The notes under the pieces are model-generated. The model was not told the origin of the DNA, searched no databases, and worked only from the letters and a program-made list of their open reading frames with translations. From Planctomycetota bacterium (GTDB lineage: Bacteria > Planctomycetota > UBA1135 > GCA-002686595), in contig JACRIN010000072.1 in the NCBI GenBank assembly GCA_016220085.1, forward strand, positions 38,905 through 102,904: a stretch of 64,000 bases of DNA, given 5' to 3'. Both the position numbers and the translations under genes were made by a program. Below, piece after piece: positions 1 to 8,237 of the stretch (its first letter is position 1; each line of letters starts with the position of its first letter).

Positions 1-1019
1 TGGAGCACGGCGAGCCCAAGAAGCTGCTCGAGGATTCCTTCCTCGTCGGCTGGGAAGTCACCGGCAAGGAGCCCGGCATCGTCTACACGCGGCGCTCGAT
101 CGATTCTCCGAGCGAGGTCTTCGTCGCGCGCCTGCCGCACGAGACGAAGCAGCAGCTCACGCAGTTCAACCAGACGGTCGGGAACGAGGTCGACATCCGG
201 CCGCCGCTCGAGCTCTGGCTCGAAGGCGACGGCGACTACGAGGTGCAGTGCTTCGTCGTCACGCCGCACGGCTTCGATCCGTCGAAGAAGTACCCGCTGA
301 TCCTCAACGTGCACGGCGGCCCGCAATCGCAGTGGGCGGACGCGTTCCGCGGCGACTGGCAGGTCTATCCCGGCAAGGGCTACGTCGTCGCGTTCTGCAA
401 TCCGACCGGCTCGACGGGCCACGGCCAGGACTTCACCGACGCGATCTCGCGCGATTGGGGCGGCCGTGTGTACCGCGACCTGATGAAGGCGGTCGATCAA
501 CTCGACGACCTCCCTTGGATCGACGCGGAGCGCGTCGGCGTGATGGGCTGGTCGTACGGCGGCTACATGGCGATGTGGATGCAAGGCCACACCGAGCGCT
601 TCGAGTGCATCGCGTCGATGATGGGCGTGTACGACCTGAAGGCGATGTACGGCGCGACCGAGGAGCTCTGGTTCCCCGAGTGGGACCTCGGCGGCACGCC
701 GTGGACGAGCGAGCATTTCGAGCGTTGGTCGCCGGATCGCTTCGTGCCGAACTTCAAGACGCCCGCGCTCGTGATCACCGGCGAGAAGGACTACCGCGTC
801 CCGTACACGCAGAGTCTCGAGTACTTCACGCACCTGCAGAAGATGGGCGTGCCCTCGCGCTTGGTCGCCTTCCCGAACGCCGGGCACTGGCCGAGCTGGT
901 ACGAGATGGCGTTCTACTTCAACGCGCACGTCGACTTCTTCGCCAAGTGGCTCGGCGGCGAGCCCGCGACCTACGACGTGAAGAAGTTCAGCCGCAATCA
1001 AACGTTCGAGCGAGACTAG
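1..1019 (+). CDS. Prolyl oligopeptidase family (S9) serine peptidase, 5' end outside window
   Basis: The reading frame is open from base 3 to the stop, so only the C-terminal ~338 residues are present. The visible part is the alpha/beta-hydrolase catalytic domain of the S9 (prolyl oligopeptidase/dipeptidyl peptidase) family. The oxyanion-side HGGP motif is near base 312. The nucleophile motif GWSYGGY has its Ser codon at 552, the acid is the Asp of GEKDYRVP at 789, and the His of NAGHW is at 885. The stretch before base 243 reads as the last blades of the N-terminal propeller (VYTRRSIDSPSEVFV). Such enzymes usually cleave short peptides, and many are exported; the signal peptide would lie outside the window. 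The triad is complete, so it should be active. An internal GTG at 243 could be mistaken for a start, but the upstream frame is clearly coding. Confidence 0.95.
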   Translation, partial: EHGEPKKLLEDSFLVGWEVTGKEPGIVYTRRSIDSPSEVFVARLPHETKQQLTQFNQTVGNEVDIRPPLELWLEGDGDYEVQCFVVTPHGFDPSKKYPLILNVHGGPQSQWADAFRGDWQVYPGKGYVVAFCNPTGSTGHGQDFTDAISRDWGGRVYRDLMKAVDQLDDLPWIDAERVGVMGWSYGGYMAMWMQGHTERFECIASMMGVYDLKAMYGATEELWFPEWDLGGTPWTSEHFERWSPDRFVPNFKTPALVITGEKDYRVPYTQSLEYFTHLQKMGVPSRLVAFPNAGHWPSWYEMAFYFNAHVDFFAKWLGGEPATYDVKKFSRNQTFERD

Positions 1020-1026
1020 CGCCTCC

Positions 1027-2391
1027 ATGTCGGCCTCGATGCTCGCGCTCGTCCTGCTGCAAGCGACCGGCGCGGCGCCCGAGCTCGGGGTCCTCACCCA
1101 TCGCAACGCGCTGACCGACCTCGCGCGCTACGACGCGGAGCAGAGGCCGCTGGTGTCCGACGACGAAGTCGCGCGCATCGAGCGCGACCTCGCACGCGCC
1201 CTCGCGCTGCCGCAGGACTGGCACGTCGAGCTGCGGCGCACGCGCGCGGACGGCGGGCGCGACGTCCGCGCGAAGTTCGAGCAAGTCGGACTCGACGAGT
1301 TCGTCGCCGCGCCGCTGGTCGACCGAGCCGGTCGCGAGCTTTCGCTGCGCACTTCGCTCGACGCGCGCTTCGTCGTCCTCGGCAACGTGATCGCGGTCGG
1401 GAGGGACGGTGCGACGGGTGCCGCGCGGGATGCGCTCGCTCGGCGGGCGGACTACTTCCCGTTGCAGGCGATCCCGCACCTGCTCGACGCGTTGGAGCGC
1501 GAGCTCGCGCGCGGCGTTCCATCGGACTGCGCAGTCGAAGGGCTCGGTCTCGAGTCGGCGCAGCCGCTCGGGCTCGCGCCGTCCGTGATCGCGAGCCTGC
1601 GCCTCGGCGAGCGCGACTCGAACAGCTCGACGTACTCGGTCCGCGGCAAGCTGATCCTCCCTCGCGCAGCGGCCCATCCACCGGGCTTCGAGTTCGAGGG
1701 CTCCCAGCGCGGCGGCGACTCGGTCCTTGGACCGGAACGCACGCCGGTGAGCTTCCGAGAAGCGCTCGACTACGTGCTCGAGCTCCGCGACGCGCTGTCG
1801 CTGTGCACCGCATGGCGCGCGAGCACCGGCGTCTACGGCAACGGCGACCTTGCGATCCTGCTCTCGGACCGGCGCCGGCCGCCGCGTAGTCCCTATCCCT
1901 GCTCGATCGAGCTCCGCGCCGCTGCGCCCGACGAGCTCGGCTCGGCGCCGCGCTTCTCGTTCGGCGGGGTCGAGCTTTCGAGCGACGGCCTGAGGGCGGT
2001 GCTCGACGCAATTGCGAACGAGTACGACCCCGCGGTCGCCGCTCCGCTCTTCGTCTACGGCTGCCGCGAGCTCGGAGAGATCCACGTCATCCTCAGCGAC
2101 TTGCCGAAGTACGGACACTACGAAGTGCGCGCGCCGGTGCTCCGGCTGGCGGTCGACGCGGCGGGCGATGCGCTGCATACGACGACGCGGGAGGCGGTGC
2201 GCGACGTCCGCACGTACTGCGACCTGGGCCGCGACTACTGGTCCTTCGAGTACGCCGACGGTTGCCGCGCCGAGCTGTCGATCCATCGGCCGGTGATGTG
2301 CGGCGAAGGGCTCGACCTCACGCCGCGCGGGCGCTTCGGGAGTCACGAACTCGGCCTCGCCGGAGGACTGGCGCAGTCGGAGAGTCGGTGA
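1027..2391 (+). CDS. Hypothetical protein, possibly exported
   Basis: A 454-residue product I do not recognise. It starts 7 bases after the S9 peptidase stop on the same strand, so the two may be co-transcribed. No Shine-Dalgarno (SD) sequence precedes the ATG. The first ~18 residues (MSASMLALVLLQATGAAP) are weakly hydrophobic and could be a short signal peptide. The rest is a mixed soluble sequence with ordinary Tyr, Phe and Asn content and no obvious repeats or metal motifs. A longer ORF on the opposite strand (988-2466) is Arg/Glu-rich without a hydrophobic core pattern and looks like a codon-bias shadow, so I chose this strand. Function unknown. Confidence 0.7.
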   Translation: MSASMLALVLLQATGAAPELGVLTHRNALTDLARYDAEQRPLVSDDEVARIERDLARALALPQDWHVELRRTRADGGRDVRAKFEQVGLDEFVAAPLVDRAGRELSLRTSLDARFVVLGNVIAVGRDGATGAARDALARRADYFPLQAIPHLLDALERELARGVPSDCAVEGLGLESAQPLGLAPSVIASLRLGERDSNSSTYSVRGKLILPRAAAHPPGFEFEGSQRGGDSVLGPERTPVSFREALDYVLELRDALSLCTAWRASTGVYGNGDLAILLSDRRRPPRSPYPCSIELRAAAPDELGSAPRFSFGGVELSSDGLRAVLDAIANEYDPAVAAPLFVYGCRELGEIHVILSDLPKYGHYEVRAPVLRLAVDAAGDALHTTTREAVRDVRTYCDLGRDYWSFEYADGCRAELSIHRPVMCGEGLDLTPRGRFGSHELGLAGGLAQSESR

Positions 2392-2574
2392 GCGCGCGTC
2401 GGTGCGCGGCGGCCACGGGCTCCGGCTCGCTGGCCGAGTCGTCGTGGCGGTCGCCGCGCAGGCCAAGACGCGTCGAGTCCCTGCGTATCGGTCGCGACCG
2501 CCGCGAAATCGGTGGATCGGGTGCCGGCGAGGCTCACGGGGCGCACGTTCGGTCGAACCCGCGCGCGCGACGGC
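2392..2574. other. Convergent intergenic spacer
   Basis: About 180 bases between the convergent ends of the 1027-2391 gene and the gene ending at 2575. I see no convincing ORF, and no hairpin followed by a T-run that would mark a terminator for either side. Confidence 0.5.
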
Positions 2575-4155
2575 TCAACGCTGCTCGCGGAACCACGCCT
2601 TCCACGCGGCGTTCGCTTCGAGCAGCGGCTTGCCGCTCGCCGCGCGGAACGCGGCGTCGTACGTCGCGAGGCGTTTGTTGACGTCGCGCTCGACGCGGTC
2701 GGGCGAGCGCGGCTGGCCCTTGCGCAGCTCGGCGTGGAACTTCCCGAGCGCGCCGGGACCTTGCGCGTCGACCCAATCGAGGATCGCCATGCCGGTCGCG
2801 AGCTCGAGCAACCCGAGATCGGAGAACTCGGCGAGCGTCAGCTTCTCGAGCGTCGGCACCGTGTTCGCCGCGAGCGCCTCGGCGAGCGACACGCGCCAAC
2901 CGCCGCGACGGAAGCTCGTCCAATCGAACTCGCCGGGCCGCGCGGCCTTCTTCGCGGTCGTGCCGCCATCGCTCGGTTCGCGCTTCGAGCGACATGCGAC
3001 GACGTTGGTGCCGAGCATCGTCACTTCGAGCCAGCACGCGAAGGACTCGTCGTACCACGGCGGCAGCAGACGGCCGTCGTAGCGGTCGCGGTTGACCAGC
3101 AAGTGGCCCCAGTGGTGCAACGAGTGGCCGATCAGGTCCGCTTCGTCGCGGTGCGCGGCTCGCGCCGACGAAAGCGCGTACGGATCGAACCAGTAGAAGC
3201 CGTGCGCGAGCTTGGTCGCGTCCGCCCAGCCCGGCGGAAGAGTCGGCGAGAGCTTTGCAAAGTGCGGCACCGACTCGACGTACGGTCGTTCGTCGCGCGC
3301 GAAGCAGTAGAACTCCGCGAGCCTCCCGCCGAGCAGCGCGAGCCCGGGCTCCGCGCCGAACGCCGCGTCGTAGCGCGCGCGCCCGGCGACCAACGTCGCC
3401 GCGGCCTTTTCCAGGTACGCGGGCGGCCACGGGCCGGCGACGAAGAGCTGATCGGTCCACGCGGCCTGGAACTCGACGCCCGCGGCCTTCCGCGCGGCGC
3501 GCAGATCGTTGCGCGCGAGCGCCTCGGCGCGCGGCAGCCAGCGGCCCTCGAACTCCTCGAGCCCTTGCGCGCGCAGCGCTTCGGCCTTCGGCACCCAACC
3601 GCCGCGGAACGGCACCAGTCCGCGGTCGTACTTCTCCTTGTCCTCGCGCGTCACCCACGCGCCTTCGTGGCGCACGAAGCCTTGCGCGAGCTTCTCCGCT
3701 TCCTCGTCCGCGGCGGCGACGCGGTCGCGCTCCTCGGGTTCGAGCCAGCGGTCCTTGTACTTCACGAGGCCGAGCGCGGTGTTCGCGCGCTCGTGCTGCG
3801 GATCGAGCTCGACCGCGCGCTTGTAGGCGCCTTTCGCGAAGCTCTTCAGCTTCTGCGTCTCCGCCCACGCGCCGAGCTCGTAGAAGTCGTCGGCGGAACG
3901 CGCGGCGGCCTCGCGCTCCTTGAACACCTCGCGCGGAGTCTTGCCGAGCTTGATCTCGAGCACGTCGGCGCGCGCGAAGTCCTGCTTGCCGGTCGACGTC
4001 TCGACGGTGACCGTCGTCGTCGTTTCGCGCACGACCGTGCCCTCGACGCGCCGTCCGTCCTTCAGCACCAACGTGTCGGCGCGGGCGACGAGCGCGAGCG
4101 CGACGAGCAGTACGCCCATCGCGCACCAGCGGAGCAGGCGGGGCCGCGCGCGCAT
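2575..4155 (-). CDS. Secreted gluzincin-like protein with degenerate zinc motif
   Basis: A 526-residue product when started at the ATG at 4155. The upstream part of the open frame is Arg-rich noise, and this start gives a clean signal peptide (MRARPRLLRW then a hydrophobic run to ARA, residue ~26). Residues 27-70 form a small beta domain of the LKDGRRVEGTVV type. Residues ~85-220 contain TPR-like helices and three or four short repeats centred on W-[LV]-x-[RKP] (WLEP, WVTR, WVPK, WLPR). The C-terminal half looks like the DUF1570/gluzincin peptidase fold. HSLHH (344-348) sits where HExxH should be, and PWYDESFACWLE (366-377) supplies the expected downstream Glu. The catalytic Glu is replaced by Ser, so peptidase activity is doubtful. 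A -10-like TATGCT lies 8 bases before the ATG. Confidence 0.8.
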   Translation of the reverse strand: MRARPRLLRWCAMGVLLVALALVARADTLVLKDGRRVEGTVVRETTTTVTVETSTGKQDFARADVLEIKLGKTPREVFKEREAAARSADDFYELGAWAETQKLKSFAKGAYKRAVELDPQHERANTALGLVKYKDRWLEPEERDRVAAADEEAEKLAQGFVRHEGAWVTREDKEKYDRGLVPFRGGWVPKAEALRAQGLEEFEGRWLPRAEALARNDLRAARKAAGVEFQAAWTDQLFVAGPWPPAYLEKAAATLVAGRARYDAAFGAEPGLALLGGRLAEFYCFARDERPYVESVPHFAKLSPTLPPGWADATKLAHGFYWFDPYALSSARAAHRDEADLIGHSLHHWGHLLVNRDRYDGRLLPPWYDESFACWLEVTMLGTNVVACRSKREPSDGGTTAKKAARPGEFDWTSFRRGGWRVSLAEALAANTVPTLEKLTLAEFSDLGLLELATGMAILDWVDAQGPGALGKFHAELRKGQPRSPDRVERDVNKRLATYDAAFRAASGKPLLEANAAWKAWFREQR

Positions 4156-4163
4156 CGCGCACG

Positions 4164-4193
4164 AGCATAGCCCCGCGTTCCGAACCGCCGCAA
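4164..4193 (-). promoter_or_regulatory. Putative promoter of the 2575-4155 gene (leaderless geometry)
   Basis: On the minus strand TTGCGG (4193-4188) and TATGCT (4169-4164) are separated by 18 bases. The hexamer ends 8 bases before the ATG, so transcription would start at or next to the start codon. Confidence 0.45.
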
Positions 4194-4195
4194 TC

Positions 4196-4241
4196 GCGCG
4201 GCGCTGCCGGTCGAGCCCGCGCGGCGCTGCCGCTCGGGCCC
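4196..4241. repeat. 23-base direct repeat, two adjacent copies
   Basis: Two contiguous imperfect copies of a 23-base unit (4196-4218 and 4219-4241), both beginning gcgcggcgctgccg and differing at two positions. They lie upstream of the gluzincin-like gene and downstream of the sigma54 activator. No coding role is apparent. Confidence 0.7.
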
Positions 4242-4277
4242 GGTCGGCCCACGGCCGAACGACACGGGCGCGCCGGC

Positions 4278-6332
4278 CTACTCCGGGGCGCCAGCGGACT
4301 CGGCCGCCGCGGGCTCGTCGACCGCTTCGTCCTCGCGCGCGCTGAGCAGGCCGTACTTGTCGAGCTTGCGCTGCAACGCGAAGCGGCTGATGCCGAGCAA
4401 CTGCGCCGCCTTGCTCTTGTTGCCGCCGGCTTGCTTCAGCGCGGCTTCGATCGAGCGCCGCTCGAGATCGGCGACCGCCTCGCGGATGTTCGCCGTCGGA
4501 TCGAGCGCCGCGGTGCCGTGGTGGGCGCCCGGGATCGGACGGCGTTCGAGCACCGCGAGCGAGACGTGCTCCAGGCGCACTTCCTCGCCGGCGAGCACGA
4601 TCAGGCGGCGCATCTCGTTCTCGAGCTCGCGCACGTTGCCCGGCCAGTCGTAGGCGCACAGCGCGGCGACCACTTCGCGCGGCAGCACCGGCACCGGGCG
4701 GCTGGCATCGCGCGCGCCGCGGGCGAGCAGCGCTTCCGCGAGCAACGGGATGTCCTCACGGCGTTCGCGCAGCGGCGGCAGGATCACGCTGAGCACGTTC
4801 ACGCGGTAGAAGAGGTCCTCGCGGAACTTGCCTTCGCGAACCAAGAGCTCGAGGTCGCGGTGACTCGCCGCGATGATCCGCACGTCGACCTTGATCTGTT
4901 GGTCGGAGCCGAGCATGCGGAATTCGCCTTCTTGCAGCACGCGCAGGAGCTTCTTCTGCATCTCGGGGCTCATGTCCCCGATCTCGTCGAGGAAGAGCGT
5001 GCCGCCGTCCGCCTGTTCGAGCAGGCCCTTCTTCGCGCGGTGCGCGCCGGTGAAGGCGCCGCGCGCGTGGCCGAAGAGCTCGCTCTCGAGCAACGTGTCG
5101 GGCAACGCGGCGCAGTTCTCGCTGACGAACGGCTTCTCCTTGCGTCCGCCGTTGTAGTGGATCGCGCGCGCGATCAGCTCCTTGCCCGTGCCGCTCTCGC
5201 CGTGGATCAGGACCGGCAGCTCGGACTCGATGATCTTGTCGAGCTGGTGGAAGACGCGCCGCATGCCTTCGGAAGCGCCGACGATCGCGCCGTAGTCGTA
5301 GCGGCCGCGTTCGCGCGACAACTCGGCGCGCACGACGGCGAGCTCGGTGTCGCGATCGCGGACCTTGCGGCCGAGTTGCTCGTTCAGGAGCTCGATCTGG
5401 CGCGCGGAGACCGAGAGCTTGCTATTGCGCTCGACGAGCTCGCTCAGGAGCCGTGCGTTGCGCAACGCGATCGAAGCGAGGTCCGCGAAGAGCCGCAGGA
5501 GCTCGAGATCGTCCTCACCGAACGCGGACTGCTGCAGACGGTTGTCGACGTACAACACGCCCTCGACGCGACCGTCGATCGCGATCGGCGTGCACATCAC
5601 CGAGCGGAGCTTGAGGTCCTCGACGCTCGCCATGCCGCTGAAGCGGTCGTCGCGGCCGGCGTCGACGGAGATCAGAGCCTCGCTGGACTCGACCACGCGC
5701 CGAGCGATCCCGGTCGAGAGCCGGGTCGCGGGCACCGGGATGTCCTCGCGATCGAAGCTGCGCGCGATGCGCACTTTCATCGTCGCGGTGTCGGGCTTGG
5801 TCTGCGCATCGGTCGCGGTGTTCGCGTCGGCGAGCAGCAGGAAGCCGCGCTCGGCGCCGACCAGCGCGATCGCGCTGTCGACGATCGAGCGCAGCAGACG
5901 CTGCAGGTCGGTCTCGCGCACGAGCTCGCGCGCGACGCGCGCGAAGACCCGCAGGTTCTCGCGCTCGCGCTGCGCGTCGCCGGACAGCGTCGCCATCCCG
6001 GAGCCTTCGCGACTGAAGTCGAGCCGATGCGTGTCGCCGGGCTCGGTGGTCTCGGACAGGAAGACCTGCAGGTGCGCGCGGCCGACGCCGAGGCGATCGC
6101 CGTTGTTGATCACCTTGCGCTTGACCTTCTCGCCGTTGACCTGCGTTCCGTTCGACGACTCGAGGTCGATGATCCAGGTGCCCTCGGGGCCTTGCTCGAT
6201 CCGGCAGTGGTGGCGCGAAACCAGGTTGGACTGCAGGCGGATCTCGTTGTCGACCGCGCGACCGATGCGGACGACCGGCCGGTCGATCTCGAGCTCCGTG
6301 CGCGTGCCGTCCTCGACGACGATGACCTTCAT
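4278..6332 (-). CDS. Sigma54-dependent transcriptional activator with FHA and GAF domains
   Basis: 684 residues when started at the ATG at 6332; the 36 residues upstream in the open frame do not look like protein. Domain order: FHA (residues ~1-95, with RIGR, SRHH and SNGTQVNG), GAF (~125-300), a short coiled coil, AAA+ sigma54-interaction domain (GESGTGKE Walker A, GAFTGA loop that contacts sigma54, GGTLFLDEIGDM Walker B), and a C-terminal Fis-type helix-turn-helix (NKSKAAQLLGISRFALQRKL). The FHA domain suggests control by a phosphothreonine-bearing partner, probably through a Ser/Thr kinase, rather than by a phospho-Asp receiver. This architecture is common in myxobacteria and planctomycetes. 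It is divergent from the YkgJ/MEMO pair, and no target is visible. All motifs needed for activation are present. Confidence 0.96.
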   Translation of the reverse strand: MKVIVVEDGTRTELEIDRPVVRIGRAVDNEIRLQSNLVSRHHCRIEQGPEGTWIIDLESSNGTQVNGEKVKRKVINNGDRLGVGRAHLQVFLSETTEPGDTHRLDFSREGSGMATLSGDAQRERENLRVFARVARELVRETDLQRLLRSIVDSAIALVGAERGFLLLADANTATDAQTKPDTATMKVRIARSFDREDIPVPATRLSTGIARRVVESSEALISVDAGRDDRFSGMASVEDLKLRSVMCTPIAIDGRVEGVLYVDNRLQQSAFGEDDLELLRLFADLASIALRNARLLSELVERNSKLSVSARQIELLNEQLGRKVRDRDTELAVVRAELSRERGRYDYGAIVGASEGMRRVFHQLDKIIESELPVLIHGESGTGKELIARAIHYNGGRKEKPFVSENCAALPDTLLESELFGHARGAFTGAHRAKKGLLEQADGGTLFLDEIGDMSPEMQKKLLRVLQEGEFRMLGSDQQIKVDVRIIAASHRDLELLVREGKFREDLFYRVNVLSVILPPLRERREDIPLLAEALLARGARDASRPVPVLPREVVAALCAYDWPGNVRELENEMRRLIVLAGEEVRLEHVSLAVLERRPIPGAHHGTAALDPTANIREAVADLERRSIEAALKQAGGNKSKAAQLLGISRFALQRKLDKYGLLSAREDEAVDEPAAAESAGAPE

Positions 6333-6460
6333 GGGTATACGGGGGCTGGTGGAACGTCTCGTATCGAACAGCGTGTGAAAGCGCACGCGCGCCCCTCCTA
6401 CCGGGCCGGCCGGTGTTCGGTAACCGCACAGCACCCCCAAAGCCGCAGAAGCGCTGAACG

Positions 6461-6889
6461 ATGAGCTCCAAACCCTGGTACGACAAAGGCTTACGCTTCG
6501 AATGCACGCAGTGCGGCAACTGCTGCAAGAACCACGGGCAGTACACCTTCGTCAACCTCAGCGAGCGCGACCTCGAGCGCATCCCGAAGTTCCTCGGGCT
6601 CACCCGCCGCGAGTTCCTCGACCGCTTCTGCCTCTCGACGCCGGGCTTCTTTCCGTCTTTGAAGTTCGACGAGGCCGCGTGCACCTTCCTCGACGAGCAC
6701 AACCGCTGCCGGATCTACCCGGTGCGGCCGCTGCAGTGCGAGACCTGGCCGTTCTGGAGCGAGAACCTCGAGCCCTCGGTGTGGAGCGGCGAGGTGAAGG
6801 AGTGCTGCCCAGGCATCGACCACGGTCCGGTCTACCCGCGCGAGGAGATCGAACGGCGCGCGAAGGCGACGGACGACGACTTCCGATGA
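6461..6889 (+). CDS. YkgJ family cysteine-cluster protein
   Basis: A 142-residue protein of the YkgJ/UPF0153 zinc- or iron-chelating family. The diagnostic motif is at the N-terminus (CTQCGNCCKNHG, residues ~12-23), followed by a later CRIYPVRPLQCETWPF segment and a final CC pair (KECCPG). Eight or more Cys are conserved in the family and are thought to bind Fe-S or zinc; the biochemical role is not settled. It overlaps the next gene by 4 bases (ATGA), so translation is coupled and the two products probably work together. No SD sequence is evident before the ATG. Confidence 0.9.
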   Translation: MSSKPWYDKGLRFECTQCGNCCKNHGQYTFVNLSERDLERIPKFLGLTRREFLDRFCLSTPGFFPSLKFDEAACTFLDEHNRCRIYPVRPLQCETWPFWSENLEPSVWSGEVKECCPGIDHGPVYPREEIERRAKATDDDFR

Positions 6890-8202
6890 GCGCGCCGGCG
6901 CGCGTGCGGGCGCTTGCCGAGGCGCGCGTCGACGTCGGCGGCGAGTGGTTCGTCGGGCTCACGGACTTGCTCGGGGTCGCGCCGAGCGACGCGCGCTTCG
7001 CCGCGCTGCTGCGGCCCGACGAGTGGCGCGTCGCGCGGCTGTTCGATGGAGAGAGCGACGCGGCGGTGATCGCGGAGCGCGCGAGCCGCGAGCTCGGGCT
7101 CGCCTCCGACGACAGTGACGCCAACCGCGCCTTCGGAGACAGTGGCGCTTCCGGCGATGCAGGCGCCCCCGGCGACATGGGCGCCGCGGCGATCGACGCG
7201 CTCGCCACGCGGCTCTCCGACTCGCTCCTGCTCGACGACGCGCCCTCCCGTGCGGCGCTCGAACGCGCGTGGAGCGAGTACCGGGCGCTCGCCGAGCGGC
7301 CCGCGCTCGGGCCCGGTCGCGACTACCCGGCCGACGCGTTCGAGCTCCGTCTCCTGATCGGCGGCATGGTCGCGGACGACTGGGACTTGCCTCCGCCGGA
7401 GTCGTGCGTCGGCGCGTGGACGTGCGAGGCCGGCCTGCGCGTCGCGCGCGCGTTGCACGCGCGCACGTGGGCGGCGCTGCGACACTTCGCCGGCCGATTC
7501 CAGCGCGTGCTGGTGCTCGCGCCGCTGCGCGCGAACTTCGCCGCGCCGTGGATCGCACTCGACAAGCCGCTCGCGACGCCGCTCGGAGCCGTTGCGGCCG
7601 ATCCCGAGCTCGTCGGCGTCTTCGGCGCGCCCGCGGACGAAACGGGGCTCGCCGCGCGGAGCTCGCTCGTGCTCGAACGCCAGGCGCTGTTCCTGCGCGT
7701 GCTGATGCGCGACAAACCGGCGGCGTTCGTGCTGGCGCGGCCGCCGTGCGACGCTCGCGAGAGCGCTCGGCTCGACGAGCATCTCGCTCGCGCGCTCGCG
7801 GTGCCGGACACGCTGCTCGTCGTCGCCGCGGATCTCGCGCGCGAGCACCTCGCGCTGCCCGGTCCGGACGTCGTACCGCGCACCGATCGCTCGCCGACGC
7901 GCCTCGGCGGCTCGACCGGAGCGGAACGCGACCAGCTGCTCGTCACCCACGCCGATGTCGACCGCGCGCGCGCCGACGATCGCGACGCGGTCGACGCGCT
8001 GACCCGCATCGACGGCGCACGGCTCGACGCGCTGCGCGTCGCCGAACCCTCGGCGTACCGCGCGGCGAGCCTGGCGTTGCTCGCGTCGGTCTCGCGGACG
8101 TTCGCGAGCGCGCATCCGGACAGCCGCGGCTCGCTGCTCGGCTACGCGCAAGCGAGCGAGCGGGGCACGCTGATCGCCGGCGCGAGCGTCCTGATCCACT
8201 GA
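6886..8202 (+). CDS. MEMO1-family (AmmeMemoRadiSam protein B-like) protein lacking metal ligands
   Basis: 438 residues, starting at the ATG that overlaps the ykgJ stop. From the middle onward the sequence follows the MEMO1 layout: RVLVLAPLRANF corresponds to the family RIFILGPSHH, ATPLGAVAADPEL to the TPL..x.xD segment, RSSLVLERQALFL to EHSIEMHLPY, LLVVAADLAREH to the SSDFCHWG segment, and the end GYAQASERG...AGASVLIH to the family NYAQS...AGALTVH. The His and Cys residues that bind metal in MEMO (PHAGY, SHH and the late Cys) are absent. Residues ~1-75 form an extra N-terminal domain with a PqqD-like flavour (VARLFDGESDAAVIAERASRELG). Residues ~84-101 are six Gly-X-Y triplets. No AMMECR1 or partner radical SAM gene is adjacent, so this may be a repurposed paralogue. 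Confidence 0.7.
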   Translation: MSAPARVRALAEARVDVGGEWFVGLTDLLGVAPSDARFAALLRPDEWRVARLFDGESDAAVIAERASRELGLASDDSDANRAFGDSGASGDAGAPGDMGAAAIDALATRLSDSLLLDDAPSRAALERAWSEYRALAERPALGPGRDYPADAFELRLLIGGMVADDWDLPPPESCVGAWTCEAGLRVARALHARTWAALRHFAGRFQRVLVLAPLRANFAAPWIALDKPLATPLGAVAADPELVGVFGAPADETGLAARSSLVLERQALFLRVLMRDKPAAFVLARPPCDARESARLDEHLARALAVPDTLLVVAADLAREHLALPGPDVVPRTDRSPTRLGGSTGAERDQLLVTHADVDRARADDRDAVDALTRIDGARLDALRVAEPSAYRAASLALLASVSRTFASAHPDSRGSLLGYAQASERGTLIAGASVLIH

Positions 8203-8220
8203 CGGCGGCGCGCCGCCGTC
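8201..8220. other. Perfect 20-base palindrome between convergent genes
   Basis: gacggcggcg followed directly by its reverse complement, starting within the stop codon of the MEMO-like gene and 17 bases from the stop of the hybrid kinase. It could fold on either strand and act as a bidirectional transcript end, but no T-run follows on either side, so a rho-independent terminator is not supported. Confidence 0.4.
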
Positions 8221-8237
8221 GCGGTGGGCGCGGCCTG

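Noticed and set aside
988..2466. 492-residue antisense ORF over the hypothetical gene
   Set aside because: Arg/Glu-rich with no hydrophobic pattern. The plus-strand frame has balanced composition, starts 7 bases after the upstream stop and better fits a protein.
8201..8220. Rho-independent terminator
   Set aside because: The palindrome is perfect but has no T-run on either strand; listed only as a palindrome.
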